DNA of 64,000 nucleotides from contig JAPYXD010000752.1 of assembly GCA_030998225.1 (NCBI GenBank), positions 18,306,501 through 18,370,500 on the forward strand. The letters run 5' to 3'. Source of the stretch: Diplolepis rosae (taxonomy: Eukaryota; Arthropoda; Insecta; Hymenoptera; Diplolepididae). This document shows, in pieces, positions 35,601 through 47,600 of the stretch (its first letter is position 1; every line of letters starts with the position of its first letter). Under the pieces are notes generated by a model. It ran no database searches, was not told where the DNA came from, and saw only the letters and a program-made list of their open reading frames with translations. A program made the position numbers and the translations under genes.

Positions 35601-38600
35601 AAAACTTAGCCTTAGCCATATCAGGTGAATACGGTGGTTATTCGATGATACTCGTTGATTTTTTGGCCGGAAATTCGTTCACAATGATAGCATTGTGAGA
35701 TGGTGCGTTATTGTTGTGCAAAATCAATGAATTTTCTTTTCACAAATCTGCTCTTTTTCGACGAATTTTCTCTCTCAAACGCTTCACAACGCTTGAATAA
35801 TTTTCTTTTCCATTTACAATGCAAAATTTGAGACAAATTCTTTATTCGATATCTTTATCCGTTGGAAAAATCGCGAAACACACTTGGGATAAACTGACAA
35901 CATCGAGCACTGTGAAATAGTGATGGAACATCGACATCGATGTTTTGGTTTCGATGTATCGATGTTAGACATCGATGTCACCTTGTCGATGTATCTTACT
36001 CAAACATCGATGCAAGCTTTCGATGGTTTTGACATCGATCGATGTTAACGCTTCTTTTTCTTTAATTCGAAGTGAAAGGGCTAAGAATTTTGATACTGCG
36101 ATTCCCAACCCTAGGGTTAGGTTGAATACATGGCTGAGCATGGAGACTGGATTCCGCCGAATCAGTACGGCTTCCGCCAGGGTCGCTCCTCCCTTGACTG
36201 TGTGGCTGCCGTTGTTTGCGATTTCCTTGCTGGTTTTGGGGCCGGCCAGAGCTCCTTTGCCTTGGCTCTCGATCTTAAGGGGGCCTTCAATGCTGTTCTC
36301 CCTGGAGATCTCTCGATTCGGGTCGGTGACCTCCTTATCCCATGTCAACCATCTCTGAAGTATCTCGGCGTGATTCTGGATGCCCGGCTCACCTGAGTCC
36401 CTGACATCAGGTATATTGCAGACAAGGCGACGCGTGCCACTAATATTCTTAAGGTCATCGCTAGGGTCTCTTGGGGGGCTAATCCAGCTTTGCTTCTCAC
36501 TGTATATAGGAATTTGGTCAGGTCCTACTTGGAGTGGGGTGCTCCTCTATTTCGCTGTGCTAACAAATCGGCTCTTCGAATCTTAGATCGCGCTCAGTTC
36601 GGCGCTCTTAGGGCGGCTCTTGGATGCATGCGGACTACTCCGACCTCTGTGCTCCTATATGAGGCTAGTGAACCGCCGATTTTTCTTCGTAGGTCCCTTC
36701 TCTCGAGCAGGTTTGTTTTGAGGAATTTCTCCTGGAGAGGGAATCCGCTTCTCGCCAGACTACAGCTCCTCCGAGAGAGGATTACGGCTAGGAGACTACG
36801 TCTTCTTCCTTCTAGATGCGGCTTGCTCGCCTCTTACTTGTGTGTGCTGGGCCTGGTCGAGGGGCGTCACCGTTCCCGTCGGGCGTGCTTCTTTGACGTC
36901 CCTTGGGGTGAGCTCACTTTGGCTGTTGATGTGACTGTTGGTTTGACTGTTGATCAGATCCCCGGGCCTGGGCTCTCTGACGCCTCTGGGTCCCCGCGGA
37001 GTTTGCCGGTTCTTGATCCCGATCCCCCCTGCCGGTCCATTTATACTGACGGCTCAGTTGATCCGGGCGTGGGGAGGGCTGGCTGTGGTTTTTTCGTGCC
37101 TTCGTTGGACTACCGCTTTGGAGTGCGGCTTCCTGATGCCTCTTCGGTACTGTTTGCTGAGCTTTATGCCATCTTCTCGGCAGTTAAGTATATTTTGAGA
37201 ATGGGCCTGAGAGACTCTGTTGTTCTGTCTGACTCACGTACGGCTCTTGTCGGTATTAGGGATCGCTTTACTGACTCTAGGGTTCCCTACGTTATGCATT
37301 CGATCGCTCGACTCCTATACCTTGCTTCTGCGCGGGTCCTGGTGGTTCGCTTCACTTGGATCCCAGCCCACTCTGGCATTCGGGGTAATGAGATCGCTGA
37401 TGGCATTGCCAGGTTTGCCGGGCATGGTAACGCGGGCGCTTCGTACTTCTCTAAGGTGAGCTTTAAGGACGCTCGCCCCCGGTTCCGCGGTATTAGGGCT
37501 CCTAGGGGATTTATTAACCAGTTTACCCGCCTCAGAACTGGCCATGTTTGCACTGGGGAACACTTTGCTCGTATAGGTTGGGATTTGGATGCTGGCTGTG
37601 GCTGTGGCGAGGAGATGAGGAGCTTGCAACATCTTTTCACGAATTGCCCGTTGTTGTCAGAGGGTAGACCGAGATTTTTTGGCTTCCTTGCATGCCGATT
37701 TCCCGGTCTGTCGCCTGATAATTTCGATTACAGAGACCTCGTGTTTGATCCGGATGCGAGCGAGGTGAGTGAGCTGGGAAGATTTTTTAAGCACGGTAGC
37801 ATTATTATCTGATTGTCTCTCATGTTTCTTGATGACCCTGGCTGGTGAGGGCTGCCCTCTGTGCTTGGTTCTCCTCTCTCTCCTGTCCTTATGCTACAAG
37901 ATTGGGTGGGACTGATCACGTGGGACCCCTTGTTCGCTGGGGCGGATTTTGGATTTTCTGGCCTGCGTGCCTGCTTATGGAGCGTGTTTGCTGCTTTCCG
38001 CTCTGTGCTGTTAGCTGGCCTGGTTACCTATTGAACGGAATATTTATGCTATGATATGGCTATTTGCAGAATTGCAAGCTGCCACAAACAAAAAAAAAAA
38101 GAAGAAGAAGAACCCTAGGGTTAAAACTTTAAAGGTAGGGTTACAAATCACAGTTTCAATCCGCTCTACACAGTTACATCAAATCAAATTCTCAAAAAAG
38201 TTGCTATGAAAAATAATATGCATTATGGTGGTTTTATACCTCTCCGGCTACGGGCTGGCAAATTCATCTACAGAAGTTGATTGGTCCATTCTGTTGAATC
38301 CTGATTGTTGATCAACGGAATGTGCCAATAAAGGACTCTAAATGAATTTCTCGGCCCGAAGCCGGAGAGGTATAAAAACACCATTACTCGAAACAAAACA
38401 CAGCGATTACACCGAGGGTCTGCAGTCCACGAGTTGCATCCGCTATCTTTCGTTCCCTGTAATGCAATTTGCAATACTATATTGGCTGTGATCTTTATAA
38501 GTTATTAGCGATAAATACGTGAGGTGAGTTAATTATATTACAGGGATTTCCAGGTAATCTGTGTTTTGCACGTGTTATAGAGATTTTTGGGTATTATGTG

Positions 38601-41600
38601 ACGAGCCTTTCCTAACCTCAAATATAACTATGCGGCATGCAGAGTTGGGTATATTATGTGACGAGCCTTTCCTAACCTCACATATAACTATGCGACATGC
38701 GGAGTGAAGGAGGAATTACACCTCTGCATGCAGGTTACCATGGTAACATACAAGAGAGAAAGAGACTGACAATTGTCCTATTTCTTTCCCACTAACATGT
38801 TACCATCGTAACCAAAAAAAGAACTGCTTTTAGCTTATGAATACAGATATGCATTTAAAAGTTGGAATTTACTACTTAGGTTTTACACTCACGTTGTATA
38901 AAACTGTATAAAAAAACTTAACAAAAGTGTGGCAGCTTTCCCACTCTTATATCCGTTCCATAACTCAATTCATTAAAAAGTTTTCTACTATATAATCAAA
39001 TTTACAGATCGTCTAAAATTCATGATGCCTCGCCAGCCATTACCCTATTGGAAACACTTCGTAAAGATGAATCAAAGTTTTGCCATCTGCAGATATTGTG
39101 ACAAGACCATAACGACGTCAGCGAACACGTCAAACTTGAAATGTCACTATGAAGCGATTCATGCGAATGAAAAATCCAAAAGTACTGTTGGGAACAAACG
39201 AAGTAACTTGGATACTCCTATTGGTTCAAATTCAAAAAATTTAAAGACAAGTACTGTCGATAACAGCTCAAAACCTGGATGCAGTTTCAATTCTAACTTT
39301 GATTCAACGCCTAATCCTACTCCTGGCTGTAGTTCCAGTTCCGCTTCTGACTGTAATTCAAATTCTTTCGAAATTAGCAGCTCATCAAGTACGGCAGCTT
39401 CACACAATAAAGAAAATATAAAGGATGTATTCACAAACATTACATCGTATCAAAAAGGGGGTTTCAAACACACCAAATTGACTGATAAGATTCTTTACTC
39501 CTAATTCTTTTGGATAAAAACTTCCTGTCTGACTAATTAAACTAACTTTTGTTATCAACGCTAATAAGGATATCAAATTCTAATTTCCTAGCCTTTCAAT
39601 TGTAGTTGTTTCTTTCAATTTTTGAATATTTATTTTCAATGTTCTATCATTTTTATTTTGTATTAAATTATTAAAGTCATCTTTTATATACACAAAATTA
39701 TAGTAATTTACTTATGGAGATGGAAGAATCTTATAACATCGATGTTTTTTAAGTTTTATATCGATGTTTCTTCGGACATCGATGTTGTTGTTTCCGATGT
39801 ATCGATGTTTCGATGTATCGACGTTTCCCTTTCGATGTCCCATCACTACTGTGAAAAAACTAAACGACAGATCGCGCTCGAACTCCACGTCAGTATAGAG
39901 GACAGTGGTGCCAACTTAGCGTCAAGAAGGTTTTTGACAATCTCTTTAAGCGGGCTTTTTGAATGATCAATTCCCGGTACTTTTTTGACAGAATGTAATT
40001 ACATTTCTATAATTTTTTCAGAAACTATACAATAAAATTTGAAAGAATTTAGTTCTTTGATTGTGTTTGAATTAGTCTAGGACATTATTTTTTTTCAATG
40101 AAGTCCTAAGCTTCTTCATAAAAAGTATATAGGATCTTCGGGAAAATTTGTCCTAACCAAAAGTCGAGATGTCAAGTAAATTTCCCAGTACTTATTTTTT
40201 CCTTGCAAAGAGCGAAAGCATGCCTGATCGAATGAGTCTATTTTCAAATATTGCGATTAAAATTGAACGAAATATAATGCGTTGTATCTGACGTTTATTT
40301 TATACGAGTTTGGAACAAGGGGAAACAGTCTACCCTCTCCATCTAATGGTGGACGCCAACCAGCGAGCTTGGGTCCGTATGGCTGGCAGAAGGTGAGTAT
40401 GGAAGGGGAAATGCTCGGAGGAGAACTCTATACCTGCTTGAGTTACTCGCCGGGACTCGTCTTCTAAAAACACGATTTTTTCGAAAAGCTAAAAGGTGCT
40501 GTAAGATCGGTTTCTTTGTTCCACGCCACATAATATATATACCCTAACTGACCTTGCAATATTACAAAAAAGAACGGTAAGAAAAACATTTAAGTAATTG
40601 CAATTAACATTGAACTAATCTGTTCACTAAAAACCGGGTCCGCTAGGGTACCTGTCCATAAATTAAAAAAAAATTATTTTTAATTTTTGAGATTAACAAA
40701 ATATAAACAGAGTGTCTCATTTTAACATAAACACCGTAATATATCTCAAAAAGATCAATCTTCCGAGATACCGAGATTCCGAGGGCAGGGCCTTTTTGGG
40801 CTCAACAAGGAGGTCAATTTTTTTAAATGAAAACCTCTGCTGTCTATTATAAATTAATATCCTATAGGTAAATACAAGACACTTTCATGCCTGGTCATTT
40901 TACTATAAACCGCTTCCAACAGCCCAAAAAATAATCTGAAAAATACTCTTATATTTTTTAATGAAATTTCGGGGCTGTTTTAAGTAATGTGGGGAAACTT
41001 GACCAACAATAGAAGTGTATTATTTTCAGCATAGAATTCAAATCTGTAATAAAAAGTAGGGATGCCCTTTTTAAAAAACGTACTTGGGCCTTATTAGGCT
41101 CCGAAAATACCAAATGGCCTCTTCATGACCTAAAACTTTTATCCTAAACATTTTTTTTCGAAAATGGCTTGTTTTTGACAATACATACGCTAAGTTAAAA
41201 TGGGACACCTTGTAAATATAATTTTTAGTTACAAATAATAATTGGGATTTACAATTTCAGATAAGATTTATTTAATTTATATCAACTTTCCGTATTCCGA
41301 GTTGAATATTTTTTATCATCATTAAGGAATCAACTTTTGCACTTCGAAAATCAATTCCATTTTCATATTCAATTGATAAAACTTTCCTAAGTATAAAATA
41401 AAATTTTATATTCAAAATAATTGAATCTAAATAAAGTTTGTTGACTTTTGTTTCTAGTTTTCTATACCAAGCATATTTTTTGCTTATTTGTAAAATGAAC
41501 TTCTTATATTGAAAATAATTGTTGACTTTTTGTTTAAATGCTTTTCAATTAACGTCCCATATAGCACCGGGCGATTATAAAGCCGAATCAGTGAAACTCG

Positions 41601-44600
41601 ACAATGCCCCTCAGTACAGTTTTGGCATAAAACCTGAGATGGAAAAACCAAGTGATGTTCCTGGTAAATATGTTCCCTTTCTTATTTTTATTTATTCATA
41701 TATATTCAAAACGAAAAATTTCAAAAAGAAATCCGGTTATTGAGATGAAAAAGTTTTCTAAATTTCAGAGCAAATTTTCCATTTTGGAAAAAAGGGATAA
41801 AACTGTAAGCAAAAAACATCAGTTGCGACACTTCCACTTTAGTAAAATATTTCAACACAAGAATGCATGAGGAATGTTCTTTCAAATATAAATGTACAAC
41901 TTAAAAGTTTCTATATTGTTCAATGCTAAATCTTGTTTTTATTCGTACCATAGCATAGTTGGTTTTTGTTTTGCTTTTTGACACAATATTTAGTAGTATA
42001 TGCTCACCAAAAGTAGAAAACGCTTCTCTATATGAAAGTATATTTAAAAAATATTGTCGTACTATGTGAATAATAGTTCTAAAATCCTTAATTTAAAGAT
42101 TTTATACAGTAGTGAAAAATGAAGCTCATTCTAGTTTGAAATTGGTTTTATTTCTAATCGTATGGTAATGAATATTATAGCACCTGGAGCTTATTGCCCA
42201 GAAAAAGTGAGACTTGATAAGGCTCCTCAATACAGTTTCGGACTTCGTACAATCGTTGAAAAACCTAACGACACACCAGGCATGTAACGCATTTACATTT
42301 AAAAACTCCACAAATTTCCATACCCAGATGTTTAATAATCTATCATTTTGAACATTTGCTTAAAAATTCAAAGAAAGTTCTGATATTTAAAGTAATTATT
42401 GCAGCTCCTGGGACATACTGTCCTGAAAAAGTGAACCTTGATAAAGGACCACAGTACAGTTTAAGTGGAAAAGGGCCCTCCGAAAAACCAAATGATTTAC
42501 CAGGTTACTAAACTTACGAATTTTTAATTAATTTGAAACCTTTGACTTTATTTTAATACTTTTTTCTTGTTCTTATTGCCAGCTCCTGGAACCTATTGTC
42601 CTGAAAAAGTGAATCTGACTCATTCACCGCAATTTAGCTTCGGTCTGCGGCCAGATTGTGAAAAGCCAAATGATACGCCTGGTATTAAAATAAATATTAA
42701 TGACACCACGCTACTGAATAATATTTATCATAGCATTAATTGGCTGACTATACCCTAGTCTAAGTTTTTTAAATTTCATTAACAAAAATTTTCCTTGGCT
42801 CGGAATTGAACCACAAACCCCTCAATCCCATGTCGGAAGCGTTCACAATCCCGCCACCAATGCCTTTGCAATTATTTATTTAATTTTCAGTAGCGAGATG
42901 TTATTCATAAAATGTCAATCACCTAATCGTTAGAAATACGTTTAAGAGTAATCATACCATATTTAATCGATGTAAAAAAATATTTTTAGCACCAGGAACT
43001 TATTGTCCTGAAAAGGTGAATTTGAATAAAGGACCTGAATACAGTTTATACGGAAAAGCTTCTCCGGAAAGGCCAAATGAAAATCCTGGTAATTTTCTTA
43101 CAACTTTAAAAATAAGTTTTTCACTAGCGAAATGAAACCTCTAGATGAATATTTTTGAACAAGATTCTGTATGGGTTGTTTCATGGAAACTTGTGTGGGA
43201 TCTTGTGAGGGAACCTATACATGATCTATAGAAGGATCGTTCACAGAAATGTGCAAGGGTTGGATACCTTTATAGGTTTTTATACGGGAATCTGAAATCT
43301 GACTAAAGAAGAGAGGAGCCTTGCTTGAAATTCAGGACAAATTTTGGACCCCGAAACTGTTTTCAACTTATCCATAATCAATTCGTCCCACAATTTTTCT
43401 CCGAAACTCAGGGTGTTCGAATTCACCTATTTAAAAAATGTGTAAAAGCGAAAAATTACCATTCACAGCGAGTAGAAATTTTTAGAAAAGTTTAAATGTA
43501 CATTTATTGGTTTGGAAAATAAGTTCGTTCGGTTTTCTAGGGTATTATTTTATTTATATTATTGGATCTATAACTTAATTCGTGCGGTTTGCTAAGAGAT
43601 GGCGTAACTTGATTATTATTCCATCGTTCCAATATTCCGAACGTGCGTTGGAAAGCAACTGTCATTGTGCGACTTTTTCAGTAGATGTCATTCATTTGAA
43701 GCGTGAACAACAATAATTTTTTTTCACTCAAATATGTCGAAATTTGTGCCTGAAAAAGTGTTTTTGCGGGGAGTTCTTCTTCATTACCTTAATATGAAGA
43801 ACTGGAACCATTACTCGATGAAGATTGTTGCCAAACACAAGAAGAGCTCGCAGAATCTTTTGGAGTCACTCAAGCAGCTATTTCAAAACGTTTAAAAGCA
43901 ACCGGATACATTCAAAAGCAAGGAAATTGGGTTCCACATGAACTCAAGTTTTGCATGTCCGAAATGCTGCTGGAACGCCACAAAAAGAAGTCATTTTTGC
44001 ATCGGATTGTTACTCGTGATGAAACCTGATCCATTCCAACTACCCCAAGTGCAAAAAATCATGTGAAACCCGGCCAACCAGCCAAATCAACGGTAAAGCC
44101 GAATATTCATGGCGCGAAGGTAATGCTCTGTATTTGGTGGGATCAGAAGGGTGTGCTGTATTATGAGCTGCTAAAATCGGGTGAAACCATCAATGGAGAA
44201 CGCTACCGACCACAATTAATCCGTTTGAAGAGAACAATAGCCGAAAAACGCCCGGAATATGCGACCAGATACGATGCAATAATTTTCCATCATGACAACG
44301 CTCGGCCCCATGTTGCTATTCCGGTTAAGAACTATTTGGAAAACAGTGGATGGGACCTTAAAATGAGACCTTGCCCCTTCTGACTACCATTTGTTCCGGT
44401 CGATGAAGAACTTCCTCACTGGACTACGATTCACATCAGAACAGGGTATCAAAAATTGGCTTGATTCATTCTTGGCCGCCCAGCTAGCGCAGTTCTTTTG
44501 GAATGGAATCCACAAATTGCTAGAAAGGTGGGAAAGAGTCATAGCTTCAGATGGGCAATACTTTGAAAAATACTATTGTACATGTTTTTCTTAAATAAAC

Positions 44601-47600
44601 GTTCAAATTTTGAAAAAAAAACGCACGAATTAAGTTATAGATCCAATATTATTCATTTATTATTAATTACTATAAATTAATTATCACTTATACTACCAAT
44701 TATTAATTAATTATCATTCATATTATTTTATTTTATTGAGTGTACAACTTTGCTTCCGCCGTTTTTCCCAAAATTTGAGGCTTTATTCTTAAAAAGTGAT
44801 TACCTATTTATGATTGAAAGTACTGTCCGTCGCTAGCCACTACTTTTTTCCATCTTTCTGTCAATTGTCGCATATAATCTCGAAAAATGATGCGTCTTTT
44901 GAGTCGATCAATGAATCGATCCATTTTTGACTTCTTCATAAGAGCAGAAATGATGATGAGCCAGGCCATGTCCCATCGATCGAAATAAAAGGTAGTCGCC
45001 CTAGCGGACCCGGTTCTGTTCTCTGACCGTTCTTTGACCTCGCATTATTATGGCTAAGAAAGGTAAAAAAACCATTTAAGTCAATGTAATTATGATTCTG
45101 CGATCAAATTGGAATAAGAAGGTGTAGGAATAAGTACAATGATTTTACTTTTTAGCGAAAAAAGTTAGAACAATATTATATATGTCATTGAAGGCAGTGC
45201 AGTGGTTTACCATTTGCGGAACGTTTCCACCGCCAGGATTGGCTATTGGTAGAAGTGAGATAAAAGTAATTGTATCTCACTCCAACCAATAGTCAACCCA
45301 GATGGTGGAGACCTTCCGCAAATCGTGAACCACTGTGCTATCTTCAATGACAGGTATATGATGTATTTCTAACCTTTTTTCGCTAAAAAGTAAAATTATT
45401 GTATTTATTCCTACACTTTCATATATAAATTTGATCACAGAATCATAATTGCATTGACTGAAATGTTTTTTTACCTTTCTTAGCCATAATAGTGCGAGGT
45501 CAGCGTTTCCAAGTATGTCTTTCTCCTTCAATGCTCGGTTCGAACGCATCAATTGCGTTCGATACCGATCCCCTGTGATTGTTTCACTCAATTTTAACAG
45601 CTCATAATACACTACACTAAGCTGGTCACACTAAAGGCAGAGCAAAACCTTGGCACAGTGAATATTTGGACTTGTCGTCTACGTAGAGGCGTATCCGAGC
45701 ATTCCTCATGATTTTCTACGCTTGGGATTATCGTATTGGACCAATTTTTCGTCGCTGGTCACAATGCGATGTAAAATCCCCTTCCGATTCTGTCTTTGAA
45801 GCAGCTATTCGCAAGCAAAGAAACGCCGTTCAACATCTCTCAACTTCAATTTTTACGGAACCCAATTTCCTTGCTCTTGAATAATATCCATGGCTTTGAG
45901 GCGTTTCGAAATAGCTTGTTGAGTCACTCCCAATGATTCTGCCAATTCTTCTTGCGTTTGGCACGACTAGTGCCACACGAGACTTTTCGACTTTTCTTCC
46001 AATGAAAGCAAATTCACTAACGTCGTGCTTGTCGTTTTATGTTAACAGATGTCCAAGCTTACTGTGTGACATTTTTGATCTATCTATTTCGACTAGCACT
46101 TGCCACTACAGTCATCTATCGAAAAACGGCGACAGCAAAGTTGTACACCTAATACCTAATTTAGATTTGTATTGAAAAATAAACTGAACGAATTTATTTG
46201 CCAACCCAATATATTCCAAATTCACCGAGTTCGTCAAATCGTAAAACTTTCGCATTCTATCGCATGATTTTTGGGTCATTTTTTGTACAATTTCAGCTAG
46301 ATAAATTTCCGATACAACCGGATGACAGAAACCGGATAGCGTCCCGGACAACTCCGGACGAATTTCGGAATTTGACCAACATTTTTAGCAAGGACAGTAA
46401 CTATGCAGGGTCCTATAAAGGATCCTGAACAGCCCAGGAAAGAAGAAACGATTGAACGAATGCTTTAGTGAATCGGTTTCTCTTAAGAATGCGGATTGGG
46501 CGACTTCTTATGAATCGAAATGATGCGTTTGAATCGAACCTCAACATTTAAATCATTTTAATTGGCCAACTCCGTTTCGGAAAATCGTAAATCGGCAGAC
46601 TCCGATTGAGCGAAGTTTTTGAGGTTATTTTACCACATTTCACATCAAATTTAAAAATTGTGAATCAGATAGTGAGTAAAACAAATTATATACCAGAGTG
46701 TCATATTCTGTTATAAATTTCCGATTTAAATTTTCTGATTCCCCAATCGGTTCTTTGTTTCTGGGAGGTTCCTTTATTGTTTTTATAATGACTCCCGTAC
46801 AGTAACCTATATAGAATCCTGTACAGGTTTCATTGTTGCATGAAAATTGTATTTTTTCTGTAAATCTTCTGTTGATTTTGAAACGAGGTTTTTTCCTTTG
46901 CAAGTAAAGCTGCTTTTTTAAAGCAGCGGAAGATCCTTCGAAGGATCCAATAATCGAAAAAAATACATTGTACAAACACAGGAACCTCTACAGGATAGGA
47001 TCATGTGTAGAAACTTGTAAAGGCTTTCTACCCTCGTACCTTCGTGTGAAGAATCCCATACAGAATCCTGTACAAGACCCAATAAACGTTTCTCCACAGG
47101 ATCCTGCACAGGTTTTCGGAAAAAAACTGTACATTAATTTTAAGCTCAGCAGTAATAATTAAATAATAATTTTCAACTGGTTGTAACTAAAGTTTATAAA
47201 TAAATTTATTATAGCTCCTGGAACGTATTCTCCTGAAAAAGTGAACCTTGATAGGGGCCCTCAGTACAGTTTAAGTGGAAAAGGTCATACTGAGAAACCT
47301 GATGACCTTCCAGGTATATCAGCTTCATTTTATCTTTATTTCGCTTATAAATTAGAATTTTATTTTCACATAAAAATCAGTCAATTTCATGATTAATTTA
47401 CAAACTGGTTTTCTGTAAACTTTAATAAAATCTGTAATTATATACCTAATATGTAGCATTTTTTTCCAGCCCCTGGAACCTATTCTCCAGAAAAAGTAAA
47501 ACTGGATAATTCACCTCATTTTAGTTTTGGACTCAGACCTTCACTCGATAAGCCTAGTGATACACCAGGTAACAATTTTTAAATTAACACTTATAAACAT

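Larger units (their letters stand above)
35918..39848 (+). mobile_element. hAT-type element with 8-bp target duplication, containing a LINE
   Basis: Ends TAGTGATGGAACATCGA and complement of TAGTGATGGGACATCGA, flanked by exact 8-bp repeats CTGTGAAA (35910-35917, 39849-39856), as expected for hAT transposition. Both subterminal regions repeat CATCGATGT many times. The element encodes a BED-finger protein (39022-39504) but no transposase core. A LINE (36120-38110) and a foldback MITE (38224-38386) are inserted in it. A smaller relative with the same ends is at 50341-50897. Confidence 0.88.
35331..39995 (-). mobile_element. Mariner interrupted by a hAT element
   Basis: CATTCTGTCAAAAAAGTACCGGG at 35331 is the complement of the sequence ending at 39995, and TA flanks both ends (35329-35330, 39996-39997). 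On the - strand, 35905-35395 encodes the C-terminal half of the transposase: LHNNNAPSHNAIIVNEFPAK (second catalytic Asp replaced by Asn), PPYSPDMAKAKFFLF and LKSIPENAFKKCFDVWIIRW. The third-Asp segment APSD is also changed. Only about 140 bp of it remains right of the hAT element, so its N-terminal coding part was lost. Confidence 0.85.
33421..40529. mobile_element. Candidate outer inverted-repeat element holding the nested stack
   Basis: GTGGCGTGGAACGAAGAAACC at 33421 is the complement, with one mismatch, of the sequence ending at 40529. The match weakens after about 40 bp (TTA.AGCACC). It is plausibly the ends of one element, with the mariner, hAT and LINE copies inserted later. Two inverted copies of an unrelated repeat would look the same, and no clear target duplication is visible. 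Confidence 0.4.

Noticed and set aside
35965..36358. Matching 127-aa ORFs on both strands
   Set aside because: They cross the hAT end and the LINE junction and reflect composition; the true frame is the reverse-transcriptase frame.
37287..37640. 117-aa and 105-aa antisense ORFs
   Set aside because: They are complements of the GC-rich LINE RNase H coding region.
39742..39966. 74-aa ORF
   Set aside because: It translates the ATCGATGT-rich right end of the hAT element and mariner flank.
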